In this document: piece after piece, positions 1-4,716 of the stretch
How positions within the stretch are numbered: position 1 is the stretch's first letter
How the letters are laid out: each line of letters opens with the position of its first letter
Assembly (NCBI GenBank): GCA_022704645.1
Contig: JAKJGA010000133.1
Location: 1-5,036, forward strand
From: Spirochaetota bacterium
Lineage (GTDB): Bacteria; Spirochaetota; UBA4802; JAFGJZ01
Length of the DNA stretch: 5,036 nucleotides
Direction: 5' to 3'
Program-made: the position numbers and the translations under genes
Notes under the pieces: model-generated
The model's database searches: none
What the model saw: only the letters and a program-made list of their open reading frames with translations
Told to the model about the DNA's origin: nothing

Positions 1-245
1 GCGGCAAAGCCCGAAAGAAGCAGAAACGCGAATAGAATAAGTTTTCTCGATTCAACCCTGTCATTTATTATTCCTGAAGGAAATGCGAGAAGAAAGCTGA
101 CAAGCGGAACCTCAGCCATCAATATCCCGGTATAGATTCCGGTAATACCTTTCTGTTCAAGAAACAGAGGAATGAACCACGAAAGCGGAAACACAACCGC
201 CTTAAATATAAAAAAGGCCGAATACTCGGCAAAATTTTTTTTCAT
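1..245 (-). CDS. MFS-type transporter, N-terminal part (3' end off the left edge)
   Basis: Only the first 81 codons are in the window. The translation starts MKKNFAEYSAFFIFKAVVFP and reads as two hydrophobic segments, roughly residues 9-27 and 37-56, followed by a short polar loop (NDRVESRKL, about residues 60-68) and the start of a third hydrophobic segment. A D-R-x-x-x-R-K loop between helices 2 and 3 is the usual place of the MFS signature (GxxxDRxGRR). The length of helix 1, the loop and the overall pattern fit a 12-helix major facilitator in the inner membrane. The substrate cannot be told from this part. The ATG at 243-245 follows no clear Shine-Dalgarno (only GGCGG about 6 nt upstream). 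The frame stays open upstream to a GTG at 282-284, so a slightly longer start is possible. It lies 44 bp downstream of the 84-aa gene in the same direction. Its base composition resembles the right half of the window more than the AT-rich block next to it. Confidence 0.72.
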   Translation of the reverse strand, partial: MKKNFAEYSAFFIFKAVVFPLSWFIPLFLEQKGITGIYTGILMAEVPLVSFLLAFPSGIINDRVESRKLILFAFLLLSGFA

Positions 246-289
246 TTTTTTGCACCGCCGGTTGCTATTATGAACTGCATACACTTTTG

Positions 290-544
290 TCAACCAACAA
301 TATCACGCAATACCTTGTCCGCCCTCAACCGGCAGATAAAATCATCCAATGCTTCCTCTTCAGAATCGAATTCTTTAATTGATCCTGTAATTACACTTGC
401 TCTTTCATCTGTAGCATATGTTAACCATATATTATCTGCAAATTTTATCCCGACTTCATTTTCATTATAATATCTGTTTTCATTCCAATTGAATCCAGTC
501 AGTTTCTCATGCTCAATTATCATTTTTGCTTCGATTCTGTTCAT
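290..544 (-). CDS. small acidic protein, possible Imm59-like immunity protein
   Basis: This is an intact 84-aa, soluble, acidic protein with no signal peptide. Visible features are an N-terminal helix (MNRIEAKMIIEHEKL), W20, an N-E-N-E-V-G-I stretch at 27-33, a beta-strand pair around W40-L-T-Y-A-T-D-E-R-A-S at 40-50, and a C-terminal helix E-A-L-D-D-F-I-x-R-L-R-A at 64-75. The combination of a Y-x-T-D-E-R-A strand followed by E-A-L-D-x-F-I-x-R-L-R resembles small immunity proteins of polymorphic toxin systems. The family I have in mind is Imm59, recalled from memory and not searched. If that is right, it would bind and neutralise a cognate nuclease or other toxin in the cytoplasm. No toxin gene is adjacent, so it would be an orphan or horizontally carried immunity gene. 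The start has a GGGG stretch about 8 nt upstream. A perfect TATAAT and two palindromes lie just upstream, suggesting its own promoter. The reading frame is well supported; the function is tentative. Confidence 0.8.
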   Translation of the reverse strand: MNRIEAKMIIEHEKLTGFNWNENRYYNENEVGIKFADNIWLTYATDERASVITGSIKEFDSEEEALDDFICRLRADKVLRDIVG

Positions 545-571
545 ATAATTACCCCGGCAATATTTCTACCA

Positions 572-587
572 TTTTCAATATTGAAAA
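572..587. promoter_or_regulatory. 16-bp perfect palindrome, candidate operator
   Basis: TTTTCAATATTGAAAA reads identically on both strands. It lies 28 bp upstream of the ATG at 544 and covers the transcription start expected from the TATAAT at 592-597. That position is typical of a repressor operator. No regulator is encoded in the window, and a chance AT-rich palindrome cannot be excluded. Confidence 0.4.
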
Positions 588-591
588 GCTT

Positions 592-597
592 ATTATA
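592..597 (-). promoter_or_regulatory. candidate -10 element (TATAAT) for the 84-aa gene
   Basis: Read leftwards the hexamer is a perfect TATAAT. The expected start point is near 585, giving a leader of about 40 nt before the ATG at 544. No good -35 hexamer exists at 16-18 bp; that position (around 611-620) is instead occupied by the palindrome TGTCCGGACA. The promoter may therefore be activator-dependent or weak. The region is AT-rich, so the hexamer match alone is modest evidence. Confidence 0.4.
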
Positions 598-610
598 TAA
601 AATATGTAAC

Positions 611-620
611 TGTCCGGACA
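611..620. repeat. 10-bp palindrome TGTCCGGACA at the -35 position
   Basis: A perfect, comparatively GC-rich 10-bp palindrome in an AT-rich gap, 4 bp from the stop codon of the 160-aa gene. It is centred about 30 bp upstream of the predicted start point of the 84-aa gene, where a -35 hexamer would be. It could be an activator site. It could also be coincidental. Confidence 0.3.
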
Positions 621-624
621 TAAT

Positions 625-1107
625 TTAATTTCTTGCAGATTTAAACTTATCCAATAAATCCTTGATTGCATTACGTTTTTCTTCGTCATTTAAAAGATTC
701 CATGATTCATGCGTTATAACCGGCAAATCGACTTCCGCAATCTTTTCAGCATCAATGAGTTCGGAATCAAATTTTACCGAACCGCAGCTCAAACATTTTC
801 CCACATTATATAAAAAGTCAATCGGGACTCCGTCGATATTATCACAGGCAATTCCGAATAATGAATTCAATACTTCCGCGAAATCAGACTGTGCAAGAAC
901 TATGCTTCTTTCATTAAGTATGCACTTCAGCAAAACACTGAACTCATCATATACAGCATCTTCAATCATATTCATGTAGGCATAGCCTGTTCCATGATTA
1001 ATTAAAACAAGTCTTTCTCCATAGGAATAATCTGACAGATAATAGAATGTTCTCGGCTTCCCGCAATTCGAACACAAAAGCTCTTCTTGTCTGAGTTTAA
1101 TCTTCAT
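625..1107 (-). CDS. 160-aa protein with two CxxC pairs (probable zinc-binding), unknown function
   Basis: I do not recognise the family. The protein is soluble, without signal peptide or membrane segment. C12-S-N-C15-G-K near the N-terminus and C105-L-S-C108-G-S in the second half form two knuckle-type pairs, which together could hold one structural zinc ion. Between them, residues 21-45 (YYLSDYSYGERLVLINHGTG) look beta-rich, and 46-90 look like an alpha/beta segment. The C-terminal 30 residues (WNLLNDEEKRNAIKDLLDKFK) are a predicted charged helix. The ATG at 1105-1107 has no convincing Shine-Dalgarno (only TTAGG immediately before it). It is followed 80 bp later by the 84-aa immunity-like gene in the same direction. 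By location and by its small, soluble, accessory character it could be another immunity or toxin-associated protein, but that is only a guess from context. Base composition is AT-rich like its neighbours. Confidence 0.78.
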   Translation of the reverse strand: MKIKLRQEELLCSNCGKPRTFYYLSDYSYGERLVLINHGTGYAYMNMIEDAVYDEFSVLLKCILNERSIVLAQSDFAEVLNSLFGIACDNIDGVPIDFLYNVGKCLSCGSVKFDSELIDAEKIAEVDLPVITHESWNLLNDEEKRNAIKDLLDKFKSARN

Positions 1108-1181
1108 GCCTAATTTAAAATTTTCTAATATTTCAGCACAAGTATTTTATTTTAATCCATACTGCATTTCTCAAACAGTTT

Positions 1182-1212
1182 TTGACTTGATTTATTAAAT
1201 CATTCTTACAAA
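1182..1212 (+). promoter_or_regulatory. candidate promoter with palindromic spacer for the SH3b gene
   Basis: TTGACT at 1182-1187 is a good -35 hexamer (5 of 6). A weak -10 follows as CTTACA (1205-1210, 17-bp spacer) or TACAAA (1207-1212, 19-bp spacer). The spacer contains a perfect 7-1-7 inverted repeat, TGATTTA-T-TAAATCA (1188-1202), a plausible operator. The expected start point would fall at or within a few bases of the ATG at 1221, which has no Shine-Dalgarno. A leaderless or very short-leader transcript is therefore possible. Confidence 0.4.
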
Positions 1213-1220
1213 ATTATCAA

Positions 1221-2066
1221 ATGAAACATTTAATTATTTTAATTATTCTTTTTTCAATTCCTGCAGTGATTAAACCTGATGATGAATTAAAAGATTATTA
1301 CATCTACGGATACACTATTGTAAGTGATTTAAGACTCAGAAGCGAGCCGAATCTTAAATCTTCTGTTATTGGAGTTATATCTAAATCCGAAAAAGTTCAA
1401 ATACTCAGTATCTCAAAAACAAAAACCACAGCCAAAATCAAGGACAAAGATATATCTGCTCCATGGTATAAAATATCCTATAATGGGAAAACCGCCTGGG
1501 TTTTCGGAGGTGCCGTTTCTCTAAGCTCCCCGCCGGATAAAGAGTATGAAAATATCATTTCCAATACATATGAAGGATATACAATAGCAACAGGAGACGG
1601 AAAGAAAATATTACTTCCAAATACTAATTTTGACCTATCAAAAAATGATTTTGACTGCACTTTTCATGAATTCCAGAATTTTCATAAGGGAATTAACTAT
1701 TTTGAATTTATAAAATACTACTATGGATATTCAAACGACACAGAACCAGATAGAATACTCGTAAATGCCGATACTGGAAACAAGTTGCAAATTCCCGGAG
1801 AAATTTACATTTCACCTCGAAACAATTATATCGCTAGCGTATATTATTATGAACCCGGCGGATCAGGCATTCTAGCAGTTTATAATTTCAACGCCGATAA
1901 ATTAACCAATTTATATTCAAAATATTTCCCATTCATAATTTTTAGATCTGCAGAATGGACAAGCCCGAACAAGCTAAAAATCGGCTTTATAAGAGATTGG
2001 AACCAGCAGGAAAAAGAGTACGTGATATATGAAATAGGGAAAGAACTCACTATACCTGATAAATAA
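1221..2066 (+). CDS. exported SH3b-domain protein
   Basis: The first 17 or so residues (MKHLIILIILFSIPAVI) form a short Sec-type hydrophobic signal without a lipobox cysteine, so the product is probably periplasmic. Residues 31-101 are a bacterial SH3 (SH3b) domain. V34-S-D-L-R-L-R-S-E-P-N-L-K-S-S-V-I-G at 34-51 matches the usual 'L-x-V-R-S-x-P-x-x-S-x-x-I-G' opening, and W82-Y-K-I-S-Y-N-G-K-T-A-W-V-F-G-G at 82-97 matches the closing strands. Bacterial SH3b domains commonly bind cell-wall peptides. Residues 105-281 are an unrecognised beta-rich, aromatic-rich region; a segment at 195-222 (ISPRNNYIASV...GILAVYNF) resembles a single propeller-type blade. No catalytic domain is visible, so the protein is more likely a binding or sensing component than an enzyme. 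It is divergent from the 160-aa gene and convergent with the GH18 gene. Strongly AT-rich codon choice sets it apart from the right-hand genes. Confidence 0.85.
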   Translation: MKHLIILIILFSIPAVIKPDDELKDYYIYGYTIVSDLRLRSEPNLKSSVIGVISKSEKVQILSISKTKTTAKIKDKDISAPWYKISYNGKTAWVFGGAVSLSSPPDKEYENIISNTYEGYTIATGDGKKILLPNTNFDLSKNDFDCTFHEFQNFHKGINYFEFIKYYYGYSNDTEPDRILVNADTGNKLQIPGEIYISPRNNYIASVYYYEPGGSGILAVYNFNADKLTNLYSKYFPFIIFRSAEWTSPNKLKIGFIRDWNQQEKEYVIYEIGKELTIPDK

Positions 2067-2096
2067 ACACATACATTTCTTAAATAAAATTTGAAG

Positions 2097-2162
2097 AGTG
2101 CGGAAGGACTGAAGTTAGTACTCAAGGTACGTTTGGCATCTATGCCACGCCTCTTCCGCACT
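2097..2162. repeat. 66-bp nested inverted-repeat element
   Basis: The outer arms AGTGCGGAAG (2097-2106) and CTTCCGCACT (2153-2162) are perfect 10-bp inverted repeats. Inside lie two further hairpins: GTAC-TCAAG-GTAC (2118-2130) and TGGCA-TCTA-TGCCA (2134-2147, extendable to 6 bp with a 2-nt gap). The folded form would be a three-helix junction. The arms are GC-rich compared with the surrounding AT-rich sequence. It sits between the convergent SH3b and GH18 genes with no T-tract after either arm, so it is not a standard intrinsic terminator. A REP/MITE-like repeat, a recombination site or a structured RNA are all possible. Confidence 0.55.
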
Positions 2163-2210
2163 GAAGCTGGGGGATACTGACATTAAAACCTCGCAGTGTG
2201 CTTCTACAGT
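2160..2210. repeat. second imperfect inverted repeat overlapping the 66-bp element
   Basis: ACTG-AAGC (2160-2167) can pair with GCTT-CTA-CAGT (2200-2210), leaving CTA bulged. Inside, ACTG (2176-2179) pairs with CAGT (2194-2197) across a 14-nt loop. It shares three bases with the right arm of the upstream element. The pairing is short and broken, so confidence is low. The remainder of the gap to 2252 shows no gene and no further clear signal. Confidence 0.25.
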
Positions 2211-2252
2211 AAATATACAATCGACTGCAGAAACGTCAACTGCCGGATTTAA

Positions 2253-3230
2253 TTATTTTTCTTCTGAAGAAATTTTTTGCCAGATTCCAGGATTCTCCTG
2301 ACCAATGCGCCAGAAAGCGATCTTTGCAGCTCCGGCATTTTTATATATCCCAAATTTTTTCCAAAGGGATTCTTCATCATCATAATAAAGAGACACTTCA
2401 ACAGTTTCCGTATACCTGACATTCGGTATTCCGTCAGCGGTTCTCGTTACCGAAAGATTTTTCATTTTGATGAGACTGTTTACTCCGCGATTAATGTAGG
2501 CCTTAGCCGGATTCTTATCTATCCACGCTCTTCCGTAAAACGGTATTCCCATAACCAGTTTTTCGTGCGGTATATGCTTCGCAGCATAAGCTGAAACTTC
2601 ACGGCACCATGTGTTTGAAGCGACAGGTCCGGGTTTACTCGTGCTCCAATGCTCATCATAAGCCATAATAATTATACGGTCTACAGCCTTTGATATCTTT
2701 TCATAATCGTAGGCATCATTAACTTTTTTTCTTCTCGCCGGAAGGGCAACGCTCAAAGTCTTGTCTTTGATTTTCGCCTTAAGTTCATAAAGAAAAGAAA
2801 TAAAATTATCCTTATCCGCCGGACGAACAGCTTCAAAATCTATCTGAACTCCGGTAAAAGGTTTGGATTTTTCCGCAATGCTGTCCAAAAGCTCCGCACG
2901 AAACGGCAGATCAGGACGCAGAATAAAATGTGTCAGAGAATAATCCGAAGTCTCCGCTACAACAAGATGAACTCTTCTGCCGAAATGATTTATTTTTGAT
3001 GCATCCGGCACACCACGGAGAGATCCGTCTAGCGATACCTTTGCAGAAAAGTAGCCAATATCCGTAACCGGAGAATTTTTAGTAAAATATTTTTCTTCAC
3101 CGCTAATCAAATAACCCCATATTTCAGTAAAAAATATAGGAGACGCAGCATCCGCTTCAATATCCGCACGGACGTAAGAAAACACCAGGCAGAAGAAGCC
3201 TATAACAACACATAATAATAATTTTTTCAT
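2253..3230 (-). CDS. secreted glycoside hydrolase family 18 protein
   Basis: This is a 325-aa protein with a classical Sec signal (MKKLLLCVVIGFFCLVFSYV, probable cleavage after A22). The rest is one GH18 TIM barrel of about the usual compact size. The strand-4 active-site motif reads F-T-G-V-Q-I-D131-F-E133, keeping the final Asp and the acid/base Glu of DxxDxDxE. The family motif M189-A-Y-D192 (strand 6) is intact, followed by E-H-W. G228-I-P-F-Y-G-R-A-W236 is the strand-7 motif, and the strand-8 tryptophan region is A-K-I-A-F-W-R-I-G (302-310). GH18 enzymes cleave beta-1,4-GlcNAc linkages. Compact secreted forms related to the YaaH/SleL group act on peptidoglycan-type glycans, which would fit a periplasmic wall-remodelling role here; the substrate is inferred. 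The gene starts 58 bp after the lipoprotein stop, with a hairpin between, so it may be expressed partly by read-through. There is no Shine-Dalgarno; a 14-bp palindrome abuts the ATG. Confidence 0.9.
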   Translation of the reverse strand: MKKLLLCVVIGFFCLVFSYVRADIEADAASPIFFTEIWGYLISGEEKYFTKNSPVTDIGYFSAKVSLDGSLRGVPDASKINHFGRRVHLVVAETSDYSLTHFILRPDLPFRAELLDSIAEKSKPFTGVQIDFEAVRPADKDNFISFLYELKAKIKDKTLSVALPARRKKVNDAYDYEKISKAVDRIIIMAYDEHWSTSKPGPVASNTWCREVSAYAAKHIPHEKLVMGIPFYGRAWIDKNPAKAYINRGVNSLIKMKNLSVTRTADGIPNVRYTETVEVSLYYDDEESLWKKFGIYKNAGAAKIAFWRIGQENPGIWQKISSEEK

Positions 3231-3244
3231 TTAAAGATCTTTAA
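3231..3244. promoter_or_regulatory. 14-bp palindrome abutting the GH18 start codon
   Basis: TTAAAGATCTTTAA is a perfect palindrome that ends directly at the GH18 ATG (3228-3230) and occupies the place of a ribosome binding site. In the mRNA it could fold or bind a protein and thus affect initiation. It is AT-rich and short, so its significance is uncertain. Confidence 0.3.
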
Positions 3245-3253
3245 AATGGATAT

Positions 3254-3275
3254 CGGGGAGCGCAAGCACTCCCCG
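3254..3275 (-). terminator. intercistronic GC-rich hairpin, probable partial terminator
   Basis: Read leftwards, the RNA forms a 9-bp stem CGGGGAGUG / CGCUCCCCG closed by a CUUG tetraloop, 13 nt after the lipoprotein stop. One pair is G-U in this orientation but C-A on the other strand, which shows that the leftward transcript is the functional one. The tract after it is only AUAUCCAUUUU, with four U residues after a 7-nt gap. It may therefore terminate weakly, or act mainly as a 3' stabiliser that lets some transcription into the GH18 gene. Confidence 0.6.
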
Positions 3276-3288
3276 GGATTATCGTTGA

Positions 3289-3678
3289 TTACTTAGAAGT
3301 TCTAGAAGTAAACTTGTCCGGACCTGCAACGTCGATATTAACTACAGTTTTGATGTCTCCCTGAGAAACAACAAGTTCAGCAGCACCTTCAGCTCTAGCT
3401 CTAACAGCGGCTTTAGGACCAACAGGATTAACAAGAGTTATGATACCTGCGAATTTTTTGTCAACAGACCATGTCGGGTTGATAACAACAGGATTACCTG
3501 CAGAATCAAGACCTTTAGCTGTAAAAGAGAAAACATTTCCTTTTTCAATCTGTGCAGATGAAGGATCTACAACGATTGTAGAAAGAACTCCGAGAGCAGT
3601 TTTAGGCTGTGCAGTTTCGCAAGCAGCAGCAACAGCAACAACTGTCAATAGAACCAAGCATACTAATGCTTTTTTCAT
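3289..3678 (-). CDS. small Ig-like (Big_2-type) lipoprotein
   Basis: This is a 129-aa protein. The signal peptide MKKALVCLVLLTVVAVAAAC ends in a relaxed spirochaete-type lipobox (A-A-A-C20), so it is predicted to be lipidated at C20 and anchored in the inner or outer membrane. Residues 33-117 look like one bacterial Ig-like domain: I35-V-V-D-P opening, G47-x-x-x-x-F-x-A-K-G-L-D-x-x-G-N-P-V, W66-S-V, G-A-A-E-L-V-V (98-104) and a closing strand V-V-N-I-D-V at 112-117. The domain carries no catalytic motif, so a structural or adhesive role is likely. Expression signals are the best in the window: AAGGAG 6 nt before the ATG, a sigma70-type promoter, and a narrow codon choice. High abundance is therefore expected. 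It is upstream of the GH18 gene in the same direction and downstream of the deacetylase, whose stop is 126 bp away. Confidence 0.85.
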   Translation of the reverse strand: MKKALVCLVLLTVVAVAAACETAQPKTALGVLSTIVVDPSSAQIEKGNVFSFTAKGLDSAGNPVVINPTWSVDKKFAGIITLVNPVGPKAAVRARAEGAAELVVSQGDIKTVVNIDVAGPDKFTSRTSK

Positions 3679-3684
3679 TTTAGT

Positions 3685-3690
3685 CTCCTT
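3685..3690 (-). promoter_or_regulatory. ribosome binding site AAGGAG of the lipoprotein gene
   Basis: Leftward AAGGAG sits 6 nt before the ATG at 3678. It is the only textbook Shine-Dalgarno in the window, which fixes this start and suggests strong translation. Confidence 0.85.
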
Positions 3691-3705
3691 AACTTTATCT
3701 TTTGA

Positions 3706-3725
3706 ATTTGGTTCGAAAACCGAAT
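3706..3725 (-). promoter_or_regulatory. 5'-end hairpin of the lipoprotein mRNA
   Basis: GGTT-CGAA-AACC (3710-3721) gives, in the leftward RNA, a 4-bp stem with a UUCG tetraloop. Flanking ATT/AAT can add 3 bp beyond a mismatch. It lies at the predicted transcript 5' end, where such hairpins can protect mRNA from decay. The stem is short, so this is a weak call. Confidence 0.35.
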
Positions 3726-3730
3726 AGACT

Positions 3731-3760
3731 ATAGTAATATTCCCTTTAAATTATTGTAAA
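3731..3760 (-). promoter_or_regulatory. sigma70-type promoter of the lipoprotein gene
   Basis: Read leftwards, TTTACA (3755-3760) is the -35 and TACTAT (3731-3736) the -10, with an 18-bp spacer. A TATAGT overlaps just downstream. The start point is expected near 3724, giving a leader of about 45 nt that carries the AAGGAG. It places the lipoprotein under its own control despite the co-directional deacetylase upstream. Confidence 0.6.
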
Positions 3761-3804
3761 GCATTTTATTTAAGCCCCTTTCAAAGAAATAGGCTTACAA
3801 ATTC

Positions 3805-4632
3805 TCACGGAACACTTTGATTCAGAATCGAAAGAATCTGTTTGGCCGAATAACTGCTTTTTATATGATGCCGCCTGAGACAGAAATTATCCCTTGTTAC
3901 GGGATTCATTCCGTATTCTGTTGTAAACGCCCTCTTATAACCCGCAAGACGCGCCATATTGACCAGGTACGAATTATAATTACCATAAGGAAAAGCTATA
4001 AACTCGCAATCATTTCCGGTTTCGAGTGAAATGATTCTTCTTGAAAGATACATCTCCTTAAACAATTTACGGAACGAATCAGGACTATCGGAAGACAAAA
4101 TTTTTGTAAGATCAGCATGAGAGTAAGTATGCGATTCAACATCGATCCCTGCTCTTTCAAGCGCGCGGATTTCATCCCAGCTGATAAGATTTTTTGATGT
4201 CGGATGAACAAAGTCGATATAGACGAAAAGAGTCATGGGGTAACCGAATTCCTTCGCAATCGGAAGAAGTTTGTCATACATCGACTTATATCCGTCATCA
4301 AACGTTATGACAGCGGATTTTCTCCGGTAAGGAGTCCGGCTTTCTATCCGGCTTACAAGATCACGAAGCGGAACGATATCAACCCCGCTTTCGCGGATAA
4401 GGCGAAAATGCTCTCTAAGCTGTTCGGATGTAACCGAAAAAGGCCCCTTTCCGTCAATATTATGATATAGAAGAATCGGAACGGCGAATAACCGGTCAAT
4501 TTTCTCTTTTTCGCGCTCCTTGTACGATTCCGAGTATTCTCCGCCCGGTTTTCCGGATGAATTTATCCAAAATACCGCCAAACCCGAAAAAACAGCAAAA
4601 AGCAGTGATATCAACAGTCTGAATGTTTTCAT
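3805..4632 (-). CDS. membrane-anchored polysaccharide deacetylase (NodB/CE4)
   Basis: This 275-aa protein has an N-terminal hydrophobic segment (residues 4-23) acting as signal or signal-anchor, followed by a charged linker (31-48). The NodB domain starts at V51-P-I-L-L-Y-H-N-I, the Y-H opening seen in PgaB/IcaB-type deacetylases. T110-F-D112-D113-G gives the catalytic base and the metal-binding Asp. S167-H168-T-Y-S-H172 provides the two metal-binding His, F-P215-Y-G217 is motif 3, and R-R-H255-H256-I is the probable C-terminal His motif. All key residues are present, so an active metal-dependent enzyme removing N- or O-acetyl groups is expected. Substrate candidates are peptidoglycan or an exported GlcNAc polymer, acted on in the periplasm. 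The gene is divergent from the bactofilin. The ATG has no Shine-Dalgarno, but a -10-like GATAAT ends 5 nt before it. Confidence 0.9.
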   Translation of the reverse strand: MKTFRLLISLLFAVFSGLAVFWINSSGKPGGEYSESYKEREKEKIDRLFAVPILLYHNIDGKGPFSVTSEQLREHFRLIRESGVDIVPLRDLVSRIESRTPYRRKSAVITFDDGYKSMYDKLLPIAKEFGYPMTLFVYIDFVHPTSKNLISWDEIRALERAGIDVESHTYSHADLTKILSSDSPDSFRKLFKEMYLSRRIISLETGNDCEFIAFPYGNYNSYLVNMARLAGYKRAFTTEYGMNPVTRDNFCLRRHHIKSSYSAKQILSILNQSVP

Positions 4633-4637
4633 GTTAT

Positions 4638-4665
4638 ATTATCGGACAAGAAAAATCCTTTACAA
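4638..4665 (-). promoter_or_regulatory. candidate promoter of the deacetylase (leaderless type)
   Basis: Leftward TTGTAA (4660-4665) and GATAAT (4638-4643) are separated by 16 bp. The -10 matches 5 of 6 and ends 5 nt before the ATG, so transcription would begin at or next to the start codon. This agrees with the lack of a Shine-Dalgarno. The -35 overlaps the rightward -35 of the bactofilin. Confidence 0.4.
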
Positions 4666-4688
4666 TAATAATCGTCAAATAATAAACT
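4659..4688 (+). promoter_or_regulatory. candidate promoter of the bactofilin gene
   Basis: TTTACA (4659-4664) is a good -35 hexamer. TAAACT (4683-4688) follows after 18 bp as a weak -10. The leader would be about 22 nt. The -35 shares bases with the opposing deacetylase promoter, so the two may compete for polymerase or share a regulator. Confidence 0.4.
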
Positions 4689-4716
4689 TCCTTAGAAACT
4701 GACACCGGCAGGAAAC

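Noticed and set aside
270..470. Rightward 66-aa reading frame
   Set aside because: It is antisense to the 84-aa gene, with low-complexity Ser-rich content and no start signals.
1187..1203. FNR/CRP-type operator upstream of the SH3b gene
   Set aside because: The half-sites resemble TTGAT/ATCAA, but the gap is 7 bp instead of the 4 bp of FNR and the second half is imperfect.
1880..2161. Leftward 93-aa reading frame (MRKRRGIDAKRT...)
   Set aside because: It overlaps the SH3b gene on the opposite strand and begins inside the inverted-repeat element. It has no RBS and no recognisable domain.
246..2252. Integron-cassette array with attC sites
   Set aside because: Small orphan genes and a folded repeat suggested it, and a Treponema integron is known. 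No RYYYAAC/GTTRRRY core pair was found in the gaps at 246-289, 545-624 or 2067-2252, and the genes do not share one orientation.
3440..3727. Rightward 95-aa reading frame
   Set aside because: It is antisense to the lipoprotein gene and runs through that gene's RBS and leader. It is a shadow frame.
3771..3797. Hairpin TAAGCC/GGCTTA as a terminator of the deacetylase gene
   Set aside because: The stem is only 6 bp with a 15-nt loop, and it is followed by an A-rich rather than U-rich tract in the leftward RNA.
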